Source: CALIZF01 sp046292445 (GTDB lineage Bacteria; Pseudomonadota; Alphaproteobacteria; Rhodobacterales; Rhodobacteraceae). Taken from it: 26,790 bases of DNA. Positions 15,008 to 22,350 of the stretch are shown here, piece by piece; position 1 is the stretch's first letter; each line of letters begins with the position of its first letter. The notes beneath the pieces were generated by a model. The model was not told the origin of the DNA and ran no database searches. It saw only the letters and a list, made by a program, of their open reading frames with translations. The stretch is from assembly GCA_046292445.1 (NCBI GenBank), contig JBKBQT010000030.1:1-26790 (forward strand), read 5' to 3'. The translations under genes were made by a program, and so were the position numbers.

Positions 15008-16603
15008 TCAGATCATGTCCTCCGCCCTTGCGGCCCGTGCGGCCTTGTCGAGCTTCTTCTGGTGCTGGGCGCGGAAATCGGGCCGCAGGTTGGGCGCGCC
15101 TTCCCAGATGCCCGCGGTATCGCCGCTGCCGACGCCTTCGAAGAAGGCCTTCATCCCGTCCATCCGCGCGCGGCCCGCGATGGCGGCATTGACCACCTCG
15201 CCGAGGCTGCCGGCGCCGGCGGGGCCCATGAGCGGGCGCGCGGAGATGAGATTGGTGAAGTAGAGCGCGGGGATCGCCCTTTCCTTGGCCTTCTGCACCA
15301 CCGGCGTCGTGCCGATGGCAAGATCGGGGCGGATCGCCTCCATCGCGGCGAGGTCGTCCTCGAGGCTGGCGCGGAATTTCACCGTCACGCCGCGGGCGGC
15401 GAGCCAGGCGCGGTCGGCCTCGGACCAGGGCGTGCGGGCGCAGGCGGTGCCGACATAAGGCACCTCGGCGCCGCTTTCGATCAGCAGGCGCGCGACCAGC
15501 AGTTCCGAGCCCTCGTAGCCCGACAGCGTGATGGTGCCCCTGATCGGAACCCGGGCGAGGGCGGCGCGGATGCCGGGCAGGACGGCGTTCTGTGCCGCCG
15601 CAACCTTGTCCGCCGCGATCCCGAAGGCATCGCCGATGGCGGCGAGCCAGGCGGCGGTGCCGTCGTGCCCGACCGGCGCGCTGCCGACGACGGGCCGGCC
15701 GGCGGCCTGGAACTCGCGCACGGCGGCGGTATAGAACGGGTGGATGGCGGCGCAGATGCTGCTGTCCAGTGCGGCGTAGAGCTCGCGCCATTCGCGGGCC
15801 GGGATCACCGGGCCGGCGGCAAGGCCCATGGGCGCCAGCATCGCGCCGATCATCATCGGATCGGCCGGGAACATCTCGCCCAGAAGCGCGACCGTGGGCC
15901 GGTCGCTGCGGCCCGCGAGCGGGGCGGGCACCGGCCCGGCCTCGACCTCGGCCCGGGCATAGGCGAGCATCGCGCCGGCGAGCACGTCCTTGGCCTCGGC
16001 ATGGGTCGGCACGCCAAAGCCCGGCACGTCGATGCCGACGATGCGCACGCCGTTGATCTCGCCCGGCAGAAGGCGCAGCGGCACGCCGCTCGCCGTCGGC
16101 ACGCAGAGGTTGGTCACCACGATGGCGTCGAAGCGCGCCGGGTCGGCAAGGTCGTGGACCGCCGCGCGGATATCCTCGAAGAGCTTGCCGGTGACGAGCG
16201 TTTCGGAATTGAACGGGACATAGCCGACCGACCGGCGCGCGCCGTAGAAATGGCTCACGAAGGTCAGGCCGTAGACGCAGCAGGCGCTGCCCGACAGCAC
16301 GGTCGCGACCCGGCGCATCCGCAGGCCGACGCGCAGGCTGCCGAAGGCGGGGCACATCGATTGCGGCTTGTCGTGCGGCCCCTGCGGATAGTCGGCGCGG
16401 TAGCGGTCGAGCACGTCGGACTTGCCCGCCGCGCGGGCCGCCGCGTCCATCGCGGCCGCGCCGGCGTGGCAGCCCATCCCGTCGGCAGGCATTGCGGCGG
16501 GCATCGCGGCCGTCACGGCGGCTTGGCCGCGCGCCGATCCCTCGGTCACGGGCGCGTCCGCCGCGCCGTCGTAGCGGATTTCGGTGCCAAGGCCCTCAGA
16601 CAT
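15008..16603 (-). CDS. bchY: Chlorophyllide a reductase subunit Y
   Basis: This 531-residue NifD-like subunit of chlorophyllide a oxidoreductase forms the catalytic heterotetramer with BchZ. The conserved core begins at about residue 44 (GCHAGAAAMDAAARAAGKSD), then QSMCPAFGSLRVGLRMRR (Cys84) and LSGSACCVYGLTFVSHFYG (Cys108/109), which supply iron-sulfur ligands. It ends KKLDKAARAARAEDMI. The chosen ATG overlaps the bchX stop by eight bases (16596-16603). That start leaves a poorly conserved Ala/Met-rich head of some 40 residues with several internal ATGs (near residues 34, 38 and 43), so the true start could be somewhat later. Confidence 0.96.
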   Translation of the reverse strand: MSEGLGTEIRYDGAADAPVTEGSARGQAAVTAAMPAAMPADGMGCHAGAAAMDAAARAAGKSDVLDRYRADYPQGPHDKPQSMCPAFGSLRVGLRMRRVATVLSGSACCVYGLTFVSHFYGARRSVGYVPFNSETLVTGKLFEDIRAAVHDLADPARFDAIVVTNLCVPTASGVPLRLLPGEINGVRIVGIDVPGFGVPTHAEAKDVLAGAMLAYARAEVEAGPVPAPLAGRSDRPTVALLGEMFPADPMMIGAMLAPMGLAAGPVIPAREWRELYAALDSSICAAIHPFYTAAVREFQAAGRPVVGSAPVGHDGTAAWLAAIGDAFGIAADKVAAAQNAVLPGIRAALARVPIRGTITLSGYEGSELLVARLLIESGAEVPYVGTACARTPWSEADRAWLAARGVTVKFRASLEDDLAAMEAIRPDLAIGTTPVVQKAKERAIPALYFTNLISARPLMGPAGAGSLGEVVNAAIAGRARMDGMKAFFEGVGSGDTAGIWEGAPNLRPDFRAQHQKKLDKAARAARAEDMI

Positions 16604-17600
16604 TGTCGTACACGACCTCGAGCGATTTGCGTTCCACGGCATTCTTGCCGCGCATGTCGGCGTCCGATGCCGGGGTCAGGACGAAATCCTTGCCCGTCGT
16701 CTCGGCGTCGAAAAGGCCCAGCAGGCCGTCCTGGCTGAGCGGCGCGGGGCGCACCGGCGGGGCGATGGCCACCGCATCGGCGAGTTCGGCGAAAAGGTCG
16801 CCCCATTGCGTCTGGCGGGTGCCGACGATCTGGTAATTGGCCGATTTCTTGCGCAGGTCGTCGTCCTGCGGGATGGCCGCGAGGATCGGGATCTTCACCG
16901 CTGCGGCAAAGGCCGCGGCCTCGCCCGTGCCGTCATCCTTGTTGATGACCAGGCCTGCGACGCCGACATTGCCGCCGAGCTTGCGGAAATACTCGACCGC
17001 CGAGCAGACGTTGTTGGCGACATAGAGCGACTGCAGGTCGTTGGAGGCGACGAGGATCACCTTCTGCGCCATGTCGCGCGCGATCGGCAGGCCGAAGCCG
17101 CCGCAGACCACGTCGCCGAGGAAATCGAGCAGGACATAATCGAAATCCCAGTCGTGGAAGCCGAGTTTTTCCAGCAGCTCGAAGCCGTGGATGATCCCGC
17201 GCCCGCCGCAGCCGCGCCCCACTTCCGGCCCGCCGAGTTCCATCGCGAAGACGCCGCCGCGCTTGAAGCAGACATCGCCGATCTTCACTTCCTCGCCCGC
17301 GAGCTTCTTGCGCGTCGAGGTCTCGATGATCGTCGGGCAGGCCTTGCCGCCGAACAGAAGCGAGGTCGTGTCGGATTTCGGATCGCAACCGATCAGCAGC
17401 ACGCGCTTGCCCATCTCGGCCATCATGTGGCTGAGGTTGGCGAGCGTGAACGACTTGCCGATGCCGCCCTTGCCGTAGATCGCGATGATCTGGGTCTTTT
17501 TCGTCGGCGGCGCCTGCGGCACCGCGAGGGTCGGTTCTTCTGCCGCTTCGGCCCGCAGGCGGGCGTCGAAATCCTTGAGGTTCGGAACGTCGAGGGTCAT
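16596..17600 (-). CDS. bchX: Chlorophyllide a reductase iron protein subunit X
   Basis: This 334-residue NifH-like ATPase delivers electrons to BchYZ. The P-loop GKGGIGKS is at residues 43-50, GCDPKSDTT at 71-79, and the two cysteines that bridge the dimer [4Fe-4S] cluster are Cys131 (GRGCGGRG) and Cys166 (VVCGGFG). An N-terminal head of about 35 residues precedes the P-loop, as is normal for BchX. The ATG shares four bases with the bchC stop (17597-17600); the longer in-frame reading lies inside bchC and was rejected. Confidence 0.98.
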   Translation of the reverse strand: MTLDVPNLKDFDARLRAEAAEEPTLAVPQAPPTKKTQIIAIYGKGGIGKSFTLANLSHMMAEMGKRVLLIGCDPKSDTTSLLFGGKACPTIIETSTRKKLAGEEVKIGDVCFKRGGVFAMELGGPEVGRGCGGRGIIHGFELLEKLGFHDWDFDYVLLDFLGDVVCGGFGLPIARDMAQKVILVASNDLQSLYVANNVCSAVEYFRKLGGNVGVAGLVINKDDGTGEAAAFAAAVKIPILAAIPQDDDLRKKSANYQIVGTRQTQWGDLFAELADAVAIAPPVRPAPLSQDGLLGLFDAETTGKDFVLTPASDADMRGKNAVERKSLEVVYDNV

Positions 17601-18550
17601 GCGGTCGCTTCCCAATCGAGGATCATCTTGAGGCAGGCGGGGTCTTCGAAGGCCGTGGCATAGGCCTCGGGCGCATCGGCGGCGGGCCGGCGATGCGTGA
17701 CGAGGCCCGCCATGCTGAGCGCCCCGGCCTCGATCAGCGCACGGGTCGCGGCCATGTCGGCGGCGTCCCATTCCGCAGCGATGCGGATGCGCGCCTCCTT
17801 CATGAAGGCGGGCGGGAAGGTGAATTGCAGCGGCTCGGTATAGAAGCCGGCCAGAACCACCTCGCCGCCCCGCGCGATCCGCCCGATCAGCGTGTCGAGC
17901 AGGCCCCGCGCGCCGCTGGCGTCATAGATGGCGCTGTAGTTGCGGCGCGGGTCGGCATCGGGGTGGAGGACCTCATAGCCCGCGGCCCCGCCCGCGCGGC
18001 CTGCGTCGATCTCCCACACTGTGGGCTGGCCGCCCGCGGCGACCGTCAGGCGAGCCAGGAGCCGGCCGAGAACGCCGTGCCCGACGATCAGGTCGGGCAG
18101 CGCGGCGTTGAACCCGGCGATGGCGTGGCGCGCGGTCGCGGCCAGCGCGAGCAGCGCGCCCTCGGCCCCCATGGCGCGGTCGATGCGGGTCACGCGCGAT
18201 GCAGGCGTGACGATGTGATGCGCGGCGCCGCCGAAGAGGCCGCGCACCGGGGTTTCCCCGATGGGCAGAAAGCAGTTGGCGCCGGGCACGAACACCCGTT
18301 CGCCGGGGCGGAAGCCGCTGTCGGCGCCGGCCTCGACCACGTCGCCCGCCGCCTCGTAGCCGGGGACGAGCGGATAGCCCATGCCGGGAAACGGCGGCAT
18401 CTGGCCGGACCAGAAAAGTTTCTCGGTCCCGGTCGAGATGCCCGAATGGGCGATCTGCACGACGAGGTCGCCGGGGCCGGGATCGGTCAGGGCCACGCTG
18501 CCGACCGCGAGGTGTCGGGGACCGGAGAGGATGACGGCGGACGTGAGCAT
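17597..18550 (-). CDS. bchC: 3-hydroxyethyl bacteriochlorophyllide a dehydrogenase
   Basis: This 317-residue medium-chain dehydrogenase-like enzyme oxidises the C3 hydroxyethyl group to the acetyl group of bacteriochlorophyllide a. It shows HSGISTGTEKLFWSGQMPPFPGMGYP and VPGYEAAGDVVEAG, the usual BchC N-terminal signature, then GHGVLGRLLARL for nucleotide binding. An AGGGGAAG ribosome-binding site precedes the ATG. It is the first gene behind an internal promoter of the superoperon, which carries two CrtJ/PpsR operators, and it is followed by bchX in a four-base overlap. Confidence 0.97.
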   Translation of the reverse strand: MLTSAVILSGPRHLAVGSVALTDPGPGDLVVQIAHSGISTGTEKLFWSGQMPPFPGMGYPLVPGYEAAGDVVEAGADSGFRPGERVFVPGANCFLPIGETPVRGLFGGAAHHIVTPASRVTRIDRAMGAEGALLALAATARHAIAGFNAALPDLIVGHGVLGRLLARLTVAAGGQPTVWEIDAGRAGGAAGYEVLHPDADPRRNYSAIYDASGARGLLDTLIGRIARGGEVVLAGFYTEPLQFTFPPAFMKEARIRIAAEWDAADMAATRALIEAGALSMAGLVTHRRPAADAPEAYATAFEDPACLKMILDWEATA

Positions 18551-18580
18551 CGTGACTTCCCCTGCGGTGCGGCATCCTGT

Positions 18581-18594
18581 CCCGATCGGTCGGG
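18581..18594 (-). repeat. Hairpin in the bchC leader
   Basis: CCCGA and TCGGG (18581-18585 with 18590-18594) can pair around a four-base loop, 31 bases before the bchC ATG. It may be a minor mRNA structure; no T-tract follows. Confidence 0.35.
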
Positions 18595-18618
18595 AGTCGG
18601 CGTGGCAACCGCTGCATC

Positions 18619-18636
18619 TGTATTCTTGAACTTACA
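18619..18636. promoter_or_regulatory. CrtJ/PpsR operator 1 of bchC
   Basis: TGT (18619-18621), 12 bases, ACA (18634-18636) is an exact TGT-N12-ACA palindrome. It overlaps the proposed bchC -10 box. CrtJ/PpsR binds such sites in pairs and represses under oxygen. Confidence 0.87.
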
Positions 18637-18650
18637 GTCTAGAGTGTCAA
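18622..18650 (-). promoter_or_regulatory. bchC promoter
   Basis: On the minus strand a perfect -35 TTGACA (18650-18645) is followed by a 17-base spacer and AAGAAT (18627-18622, four of six -10 bases). The start would be near 18615, giving a leader of about 65 bases. The two CrtJ/PpsR palindromes cover the -35 and -10 boxes, as known for R. capsulatus bchC. Confidence 0.75.
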
Positions 18651-18662
18651 CTTAATTAGACA
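18645..18662. promoter_or_regulatory. CrtJ/PpsR operator 2 of bchC
   Basis: TGT (18645-18647), 12 bases, ACA (18660-18662). It overlaps the -35 box. It is separated from operator 1 by 8 bases, the spacing described for cooperative CrtJ binding at R. capsulatus bchC. Confidence 0.87.
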
Positions 18663-18689
18663 ACCGTGGCCGACAGACTTTTTTGCGCC

Positions 18690-19811
18690 TCAGTCCGATT
18701 TCCGCGCGACGACGACGCTGGTCACGTAGGGGCGCGGTCCGCGGCGGGCCTCGATCGACGAAAACCCCGCATGCGCGGCCAGTTGCGCGATCTCGGCCGA
18801 GGACCGGGTGCGCCCGGTGCGCATCGCCGCGGTGTAAAGCGCAAAGTACACATCGGTCGCCCGGTCCGGCCGGTCGCCGCCCGACATCGGCTCGGAAATG
18901 ATGAGGCGGCCGCCCTGGGGCAGCGCGGCATGCGCGCGGGCGAGAAGCGCCGCGACCGTCGCATCCTGGTGATCGTAGAGCACCCGGACGAGGCTGATGG
19001 CATCGGCCCCGACCGGCAGCGGATCGTCGCGGAAACTCCCCGCCGCGACGGCCGCGCCGGGCGGCAGCTCGGCCCCCGCGACCACGGCCGGCAGGTCGAA
19101 CAGCGTCAGCGCAAGGCGCGGATGGCGGGCATGGACCGCCCGCAGGAAGGCCCCGGTGCCGCCGCCGACATCCATCAGATGCGACACCCCCCGGAGCGGG
19201 GCGAGGCGCAACGTATCCTCGGCCACCAGCACCTGGGATTGCGCCATGAGCCGCGAATACTGCGCCGCCATGCCCGGATCGGCCGCCGCACCCGCGCCAA
19301 AGACATAGGGCCAGAACCGGGCCAGCGCGGGGTCGGTCTCGCCCCGCAGGAAGGCCACCGGATCGGCGAGATCGGCGTAGAGGACGCGGTGATGGCGCAC
19401 CATCGCCTCGAGCCCCGGCACGCCGAGGAACGCCGCCCCGCGCATCGTCAGCCCATAGCGCCCGTCGCGCCGGCGCCGCAGCAGCCGCAGCGCCGCCCCC
19501 GCCCGCAGCAGGATCGCCGCGCGGTCGGGCGCGAGGCCGGGCACATCGGCGACCGGTGCCTCGGCCGCCCGGTGCAGCACGCGCAACTCCACCAGCGCCA
19601 GCAGCGTCTGGGTCTGGGCAAAGCCCGCGATCACGTCGAAAAGCGCCGCGCCCTCGGCCGCGACGATGCGGCGCAGGATCGGCAGGCGGGCCGCCCAGGC
19701 CTGGAACCGCCGGCCGTAGGCAAGGCGGTTGACGAGGCCCTGCGGCCGCAGCGCGGCCTCCGGCGCGTCCGCGGCGGGTGCGGCGGGAAGGCGCTGCCCG
19801 CCGTCCGCCAT
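18690..19811 (-). CDS. crtF: Demethylspheroidene/hydroxyneurosporene O-methyltransferase
   Basis: This 373-residue SAM-dependent enzyme methylates the tertiary hydroxyl of acyclic carotenoids, the step that makes methoxyneurosporene, spheroidene and relatives. The N-terminal dimerisation domain (RLAYGRRFQAWAARLPI at 29-45, then DVIAGFAQTQTLLALVEL) precedes the methyltransferase fold with LMDVGGGTG (SAM loop, 214-220 for DVGGGTG), DLPAVVAGA and a conserved LVRVLYDHQDATVAALL. The chosen ATG is two bases past the crtE stop; the longer in-frame reading is inside crtE. It is followed at 139 bases by bchC with no terminator, so transcription probably runs through into bch and puf. Confidence 0.95.
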   Translation of the reverse strand: MADGGQRLPAAPAADAPEAALRPQGLVNRLAYGRRFQAWAARLPILRRIVAAEGAALFDVIAGFAQTQTLLALVELRVLHRAAEAPVADVPGLAPDRAAILLRAGAALRLLRRRRDGRYGLTMRGAAFLGVPGLEAMVRHHRVLYADLADPVAFLRGETDPALARFWPYVFGAGAAADPGMAAQYSRLMAQSQVLVAEDTLRLAPLRGVSHLMDVGGGTGAFLRAVHARHPRLALTLFDLPAVVAGAELPPGAAVAAGSFRDDPLPVGADAISLVRVLYDHQDATVAALLARAHAALPQGGRLIISEPMSGGDRPDRATDVYFALYTAAMRTGRTRSSAEIAQLAAHAGFSSIEARRGPRPYVTSVVVARKSD

Positions 19812-19813
19812 GG

Positions 19814-20695
19814 TCAGGCCCGGTGCCCGGCCGGCTGCGCGCAGGCGGCCTCGGGCACCATGCGCTCGGCATAGGCCCGCACGAGGCCGGCCAGCCGCGC
19901 CTCGCCCGGGCAGGCAGGGATCGAGGCGATCGCCCCGCCGAGGATGTCGCGAAGCTGCCGCACCGCCCCCTCGACGCCCAGTTCCGCCACCGCCGAGGGC
20001 CGCGCATGGGCGGCATCCTGCCCCGCGGGCTTGCCCATGCTCTCGGACGATTCGAGCGCGTCCCGCAGATCGTCGGCCACCTGGAAGGCGGCGCCGATGC
20101 GGGCGCCCAGTTCCTCCCACGGCTCGGGGTCCTGGCCGGCGGCGATGGCGCCCATCTGGGTCGCCGCGATGAAGAGGGCGCCCGTCTTGGCCATGTGATA
20201 GGCCGCAAGGTTCACCCGCGGCTCGCTTTCCCAGCCCTGCCCGGCGCAGATGCCCAAGGGCATGCCCGACCGCCGCGCCAGCACGCCGAGCATGCCGAGC
20301 GCCCGGTCCGGCGCCTCGGCCCCCGCCCGCACCAGCGTCTCGAAGGCGAGCACGATCAGGCTGTCGCCCGCCAGCACCGCCACCGGTTCGCTGTAGGCGC
20401 GGTGCACCGTCGGCTTGCCCCGGCGCAGGTCGGCATCGTCGAAACAGGGCAGGTCGTCATGCACGAGGCTGGCGCAATGCATCAGTTCCAGCGCCGCCGC
20501 GCCGGCATCGGCGAGGGCGGGCCGGTCGTCGCCGCAGGCGCCGGCGACCGACAGAAGGATCGTCGGGCGGATGCGCGCCCCGCCCGGCATCACGGCATGG
20601 ACAAGCGCGGCGGCCAGCAGCGGCGGGGCCTCGCCGGCCCCCGCGCGGGCCAGCGCGGCCGCGATGGCCGCCTCGATTCGTGCCGAAACCGTCAT
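19814..20695 (-). CDS. crtE: Geranylgeranyl diphosphate synthase
   Basis: This 293-residue trans-prenyltransferase supplies GGPP for carotenoids and for the bacteriochlorophyll tail. The first Asp-rich motif, with its surrounding HDDLPCFDDADLRRGKPTVH, spans residues 79-98. The second motif is DDLRD (208-212) in AFQVADDLRDALESS, the form I recall for Rhodobacter CrtE. A GGAGGG ribosome-binding site precedes the ATG at 20695. It is the first gene of the crtEF-bchCXYZ-puf superoperon and diverges from crtD, with two CrtJ/PpsR palindromes in the 95-base gap. Confidence 0.96.
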   Translation of the reverse strand: MTVSARIEAAIAAALARAGAGEAPPLLAAALVHAVMPGGARIRPTILLSVAGACGDDRPALADAGAAALELMHCASLVHDDLPCFDDADLRRGKPTVHRAYSEPVAVLAGDSLIVLAFETLVRAGAEAPDRALGMLGVLARRSGMPLGICAGQGWESEPRVNLAAYHMAKTGALFIAATQMGAIAAGQDPEPWEELGARIGAAFQVADDLRDALESSESMGKPAGQDAAHARPSAVAELGVEGAVRQLRDILGGAIASIPACPGEARLAGLVRAYAERMVPEAACAQPAGHRA

Positions 20696-20717
20696 GCGCG
20701 CGCCCTCCGCTGGGTGG

Positions 20718-20735
20718 TGTAAGCTCGATGCGACA
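20718..20735. promoter_or_regulatory. CrtJ/PpsR operator A, crtE-crtD gap
   Basis: TGT (20718-20720), 12 bases, ACA (20733-20735), an exact TGT-N12-ACA. It lies 23 bases upstream of the crtE ATG. No convincing -10/-35 pair was found nearby. Confidence 0.82.
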
Positions 20736-20742
20736 CCATGAG

Positions 20743-20760
20743 TGTAAATCATACTGGACA
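20743..20760. promoter_or_regulatory. CrtJ/PpsR operator B, crtE-crtD gap
   Basis: TGT (20743-20745), 12 bases, ACA (20758-20760). It lies 7 bases from operator A and 30 bases before the crtD ATG. Together they could repress both divergent genes. Confidence 0.82.
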
Positions 20761-20790
20761 ACTCCCACCGTCCCGTCAACACTCCGCGGC

Positions 20791-22350
20791 ATGGCATCGA
20801 CGGGCGACAGGGTGGTGGTGATCGGCGCCGGGATGGGCGGCCTCGCCGCGGCAATCCGGCTCGCCGCCGCCGGCCTCGACGTGACCGTGATCGAGGCGGC
20901 GGCAGGGCCGGGCGGCAAGATGCGCACCCTGCCCTCGCCCGCCGGACCGGTCGATGCGGGCCCGACGGTGCTGACCATGCGTCCGGTCTTCGATGCGCTC
21001 TTCGCGGCCGCCGGCGCGCGGCTGGACGATCACCTCACGCTCATCCCCCAGCCGATCCTCGCCCGCCACTGGTGGGAGGACGGCAGCCGGCTCGACCTCT
21101 TTCCCGACGCCGAGCATTCGGCCGCCGCCATCGCCGATTTCGCCGGCGCGCGCGAAGCAGACCGCTTCCGCGCCTTCCACGCCGCGACCGCGCGCCTCTT
21201 CGACGCCTTCGAGGCGCCGGTGATGCGCGCGCCGCGCCCCTCGCTGCCCGGGATCGCGGCGGCGGCGCTGCGCGCGCCCGCACTCTGGCCCTGGCTGGTG
21301 CCCTGGGCGACGCTGGCCGGGCGCCTTGCCGCGACCTTCGAGGATGCGCGCCTGCGCCAGCTTTTCGGCCGTTATGCCACCTATGTGGGGGGCATGCCGC
21401 ACCGCGTGCCGGCCGTGCTCGCACTCGTGTGGCAATCCGAGGCGCGCGGGGTCTGGGCGGTGCGGGGCGGGATGCATGCGCTGGCACAGGCGCTCGCCGC
21501 GCTCGCGATCGCAAGCGGCGCGCGCATCCGCTACGGAACGCCGGCCGAGGCCATCGAGACCGCCGGCGGCCGGGTGTCGGCCGTGCGCCTCGCCGGCGGC
21601 GCGCGCATCGCGGCCGATCTTGTCGTGTTCAACGGCGATCCGCGCGCGCTGGCGACCGGCCTGATGGGCGCGGCGGCACAAGGCGCGGTCCGGGCGCGGC
21701 GCACCGCCCCGCGCGCGCTGTCGGCCTGGGTCTGGTCCTTTGCCGCCGAGGCGCGGGGGCTTCCGCTCGTCCACCACAACGTCTTTTTCACCGACGATCC
21801 GCAGACCCGCGAATTCGGCCCCATCGCCGCGGGCCGGATGCCAGAGGCCCCCACGCTCTACCTCTGCGCGGAAGATCGCGCGGGCGGCACGGCGCCGCGG
21901 GGCCTCGAGCGGTTCGAGATCATCCTGAACGGCCCCGCAGGCGCACCGCCCCCGGCCGAGGAGTTCCGCGCATGCCTGACCCGCACCTTCCCCCGCCTCG
22001 CCCGGTTCGGGCTGTCGCTGAGCCCCATGCCGGGGCCTGCGGCGCTGACGACCCCCACCCGTTTCGCGGCGCTCTTTCCGGGCTCGGCGGGCTCGCTCTA
22101 CGGGCAGAGCCCGGAGGGGCCGCTGGCCACCTTCGCGCGCCCGACGGCGCGAACGCGCCTGCCGGGCCTGTGGCTCGCGGGCGGGGGGGCGCATCCGGGG
22201 GCGGGGGTGCCGATGGCGACGCTCTCGGGCCAGCGCGCGGCCGAGGCGATACTGACGGCCCGCGCTTCGACATCGACGTTCCGCCGGACGGCTATGCGTG
22301 GTGGTACATCGACGGGGTCAGCGACGACGGGCGCCGCGCCGTCTCGGTGA
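20791..22350 (+). CDS. crtD: Hydroxyneurosporene/methoxyneurosporene 3,4-desaturase
   Basis: This 519-residue FAD-dependent carotenoid oxidoreductase introduces the C3-C4 double bond in spheroidene-pathway carotenoids. The FAD motif VVVIGAGMGGLAAAIRLAAA has GAGMGG at 12-17 and PGGKM follows. The C-terminal FAD segment LWLAGGGAHPGAGVPMATLS ends with SGQRAAEAIL. The ATG was chosen because the FAD fold starts seven residues later; longer readings cross the operators. After AAEAIL the frame runs on for about 28 residues (Thr/Ser/Arg-rich) that are read out of frame over the conserved CrtC N-terminal sequence, so CrtD is longer than I recall for R. capsulatus (about 494). The stop TGA shares bases with the crtC GTG (GTGA, 22347-22350). 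Confidence 0.93.
   Translation: MASTGDRVVVIGAGMGGLAAAIRLAAAGLDVTVIEAAAGPGGKMRTLPSPAGPVDAGPTVLTMRPVFDALFAAAGARLDDHLTLIPQPILARHWWEDGSRLDLFPDAEHSAAAIADFAGAREADRFRAFHAATARLFDAFEAPVMRAPRPSLPGIAAAALRAPALWPWLVPWATLAGRLAATFEDARLRQLFGRYATYVGGMPHRVPAVLALVWQSEARGVWAVRGGMHALAQALAALAIASGARIRYGTPAEAIETAGGRVSAVRLAGGARIAADLVVFNGDPRALATGLMGAAAQGAVRARRTAPRALSAWVWSFAAEARGLPLVHHNVFFTDDPQTREFGPIAAGRMPEAPTLYLCAEDRAGGTAPRGLERFEIILNGPAGAPPPAEEFRACLTRTFPRLARFGLSLSPMPGPAALTTPTRFAALFPGSAGSLYGQSPEGPLATFARPTARTRLPGLWLAGGGAHPGAGVPMATLSGQRAAEAILTARASTSTFRRTAMRGGTSTGSATTGAAPSR

Noticed and set aside
13504..15192. A 562-codon plus-strand ORF
   Set aside because: It is antisense to bchZ and the start of bchY; no recognisable motif.
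20696..20790. Sigma-70 promoters for crtE and crtD
   Set aside because: Individual hexamer-like matches exist (for example TATGAT on the minus strand), but spacings or partner boxes are poor, so only the operators are annotated.
22183..22189. G7 run as a programmed -1 frameshift site joining crtD and crtC
   Set aside because: The heptamer is preceded by C, so it is not a clean X XXY YYZ site, and the shift would delete the CrtD C-terminal FAD segment. It is kept only as a remote option in the crtC finding.
21072..22346. The long plus-strand reading that continues upstream of crtC through crtD
   Set aside because: Most of it is an out-of-frame reading of crtD. Only its last 28 codons resemble CrtC, and that part is reported as a finding rather than as coding sequence with a known start.
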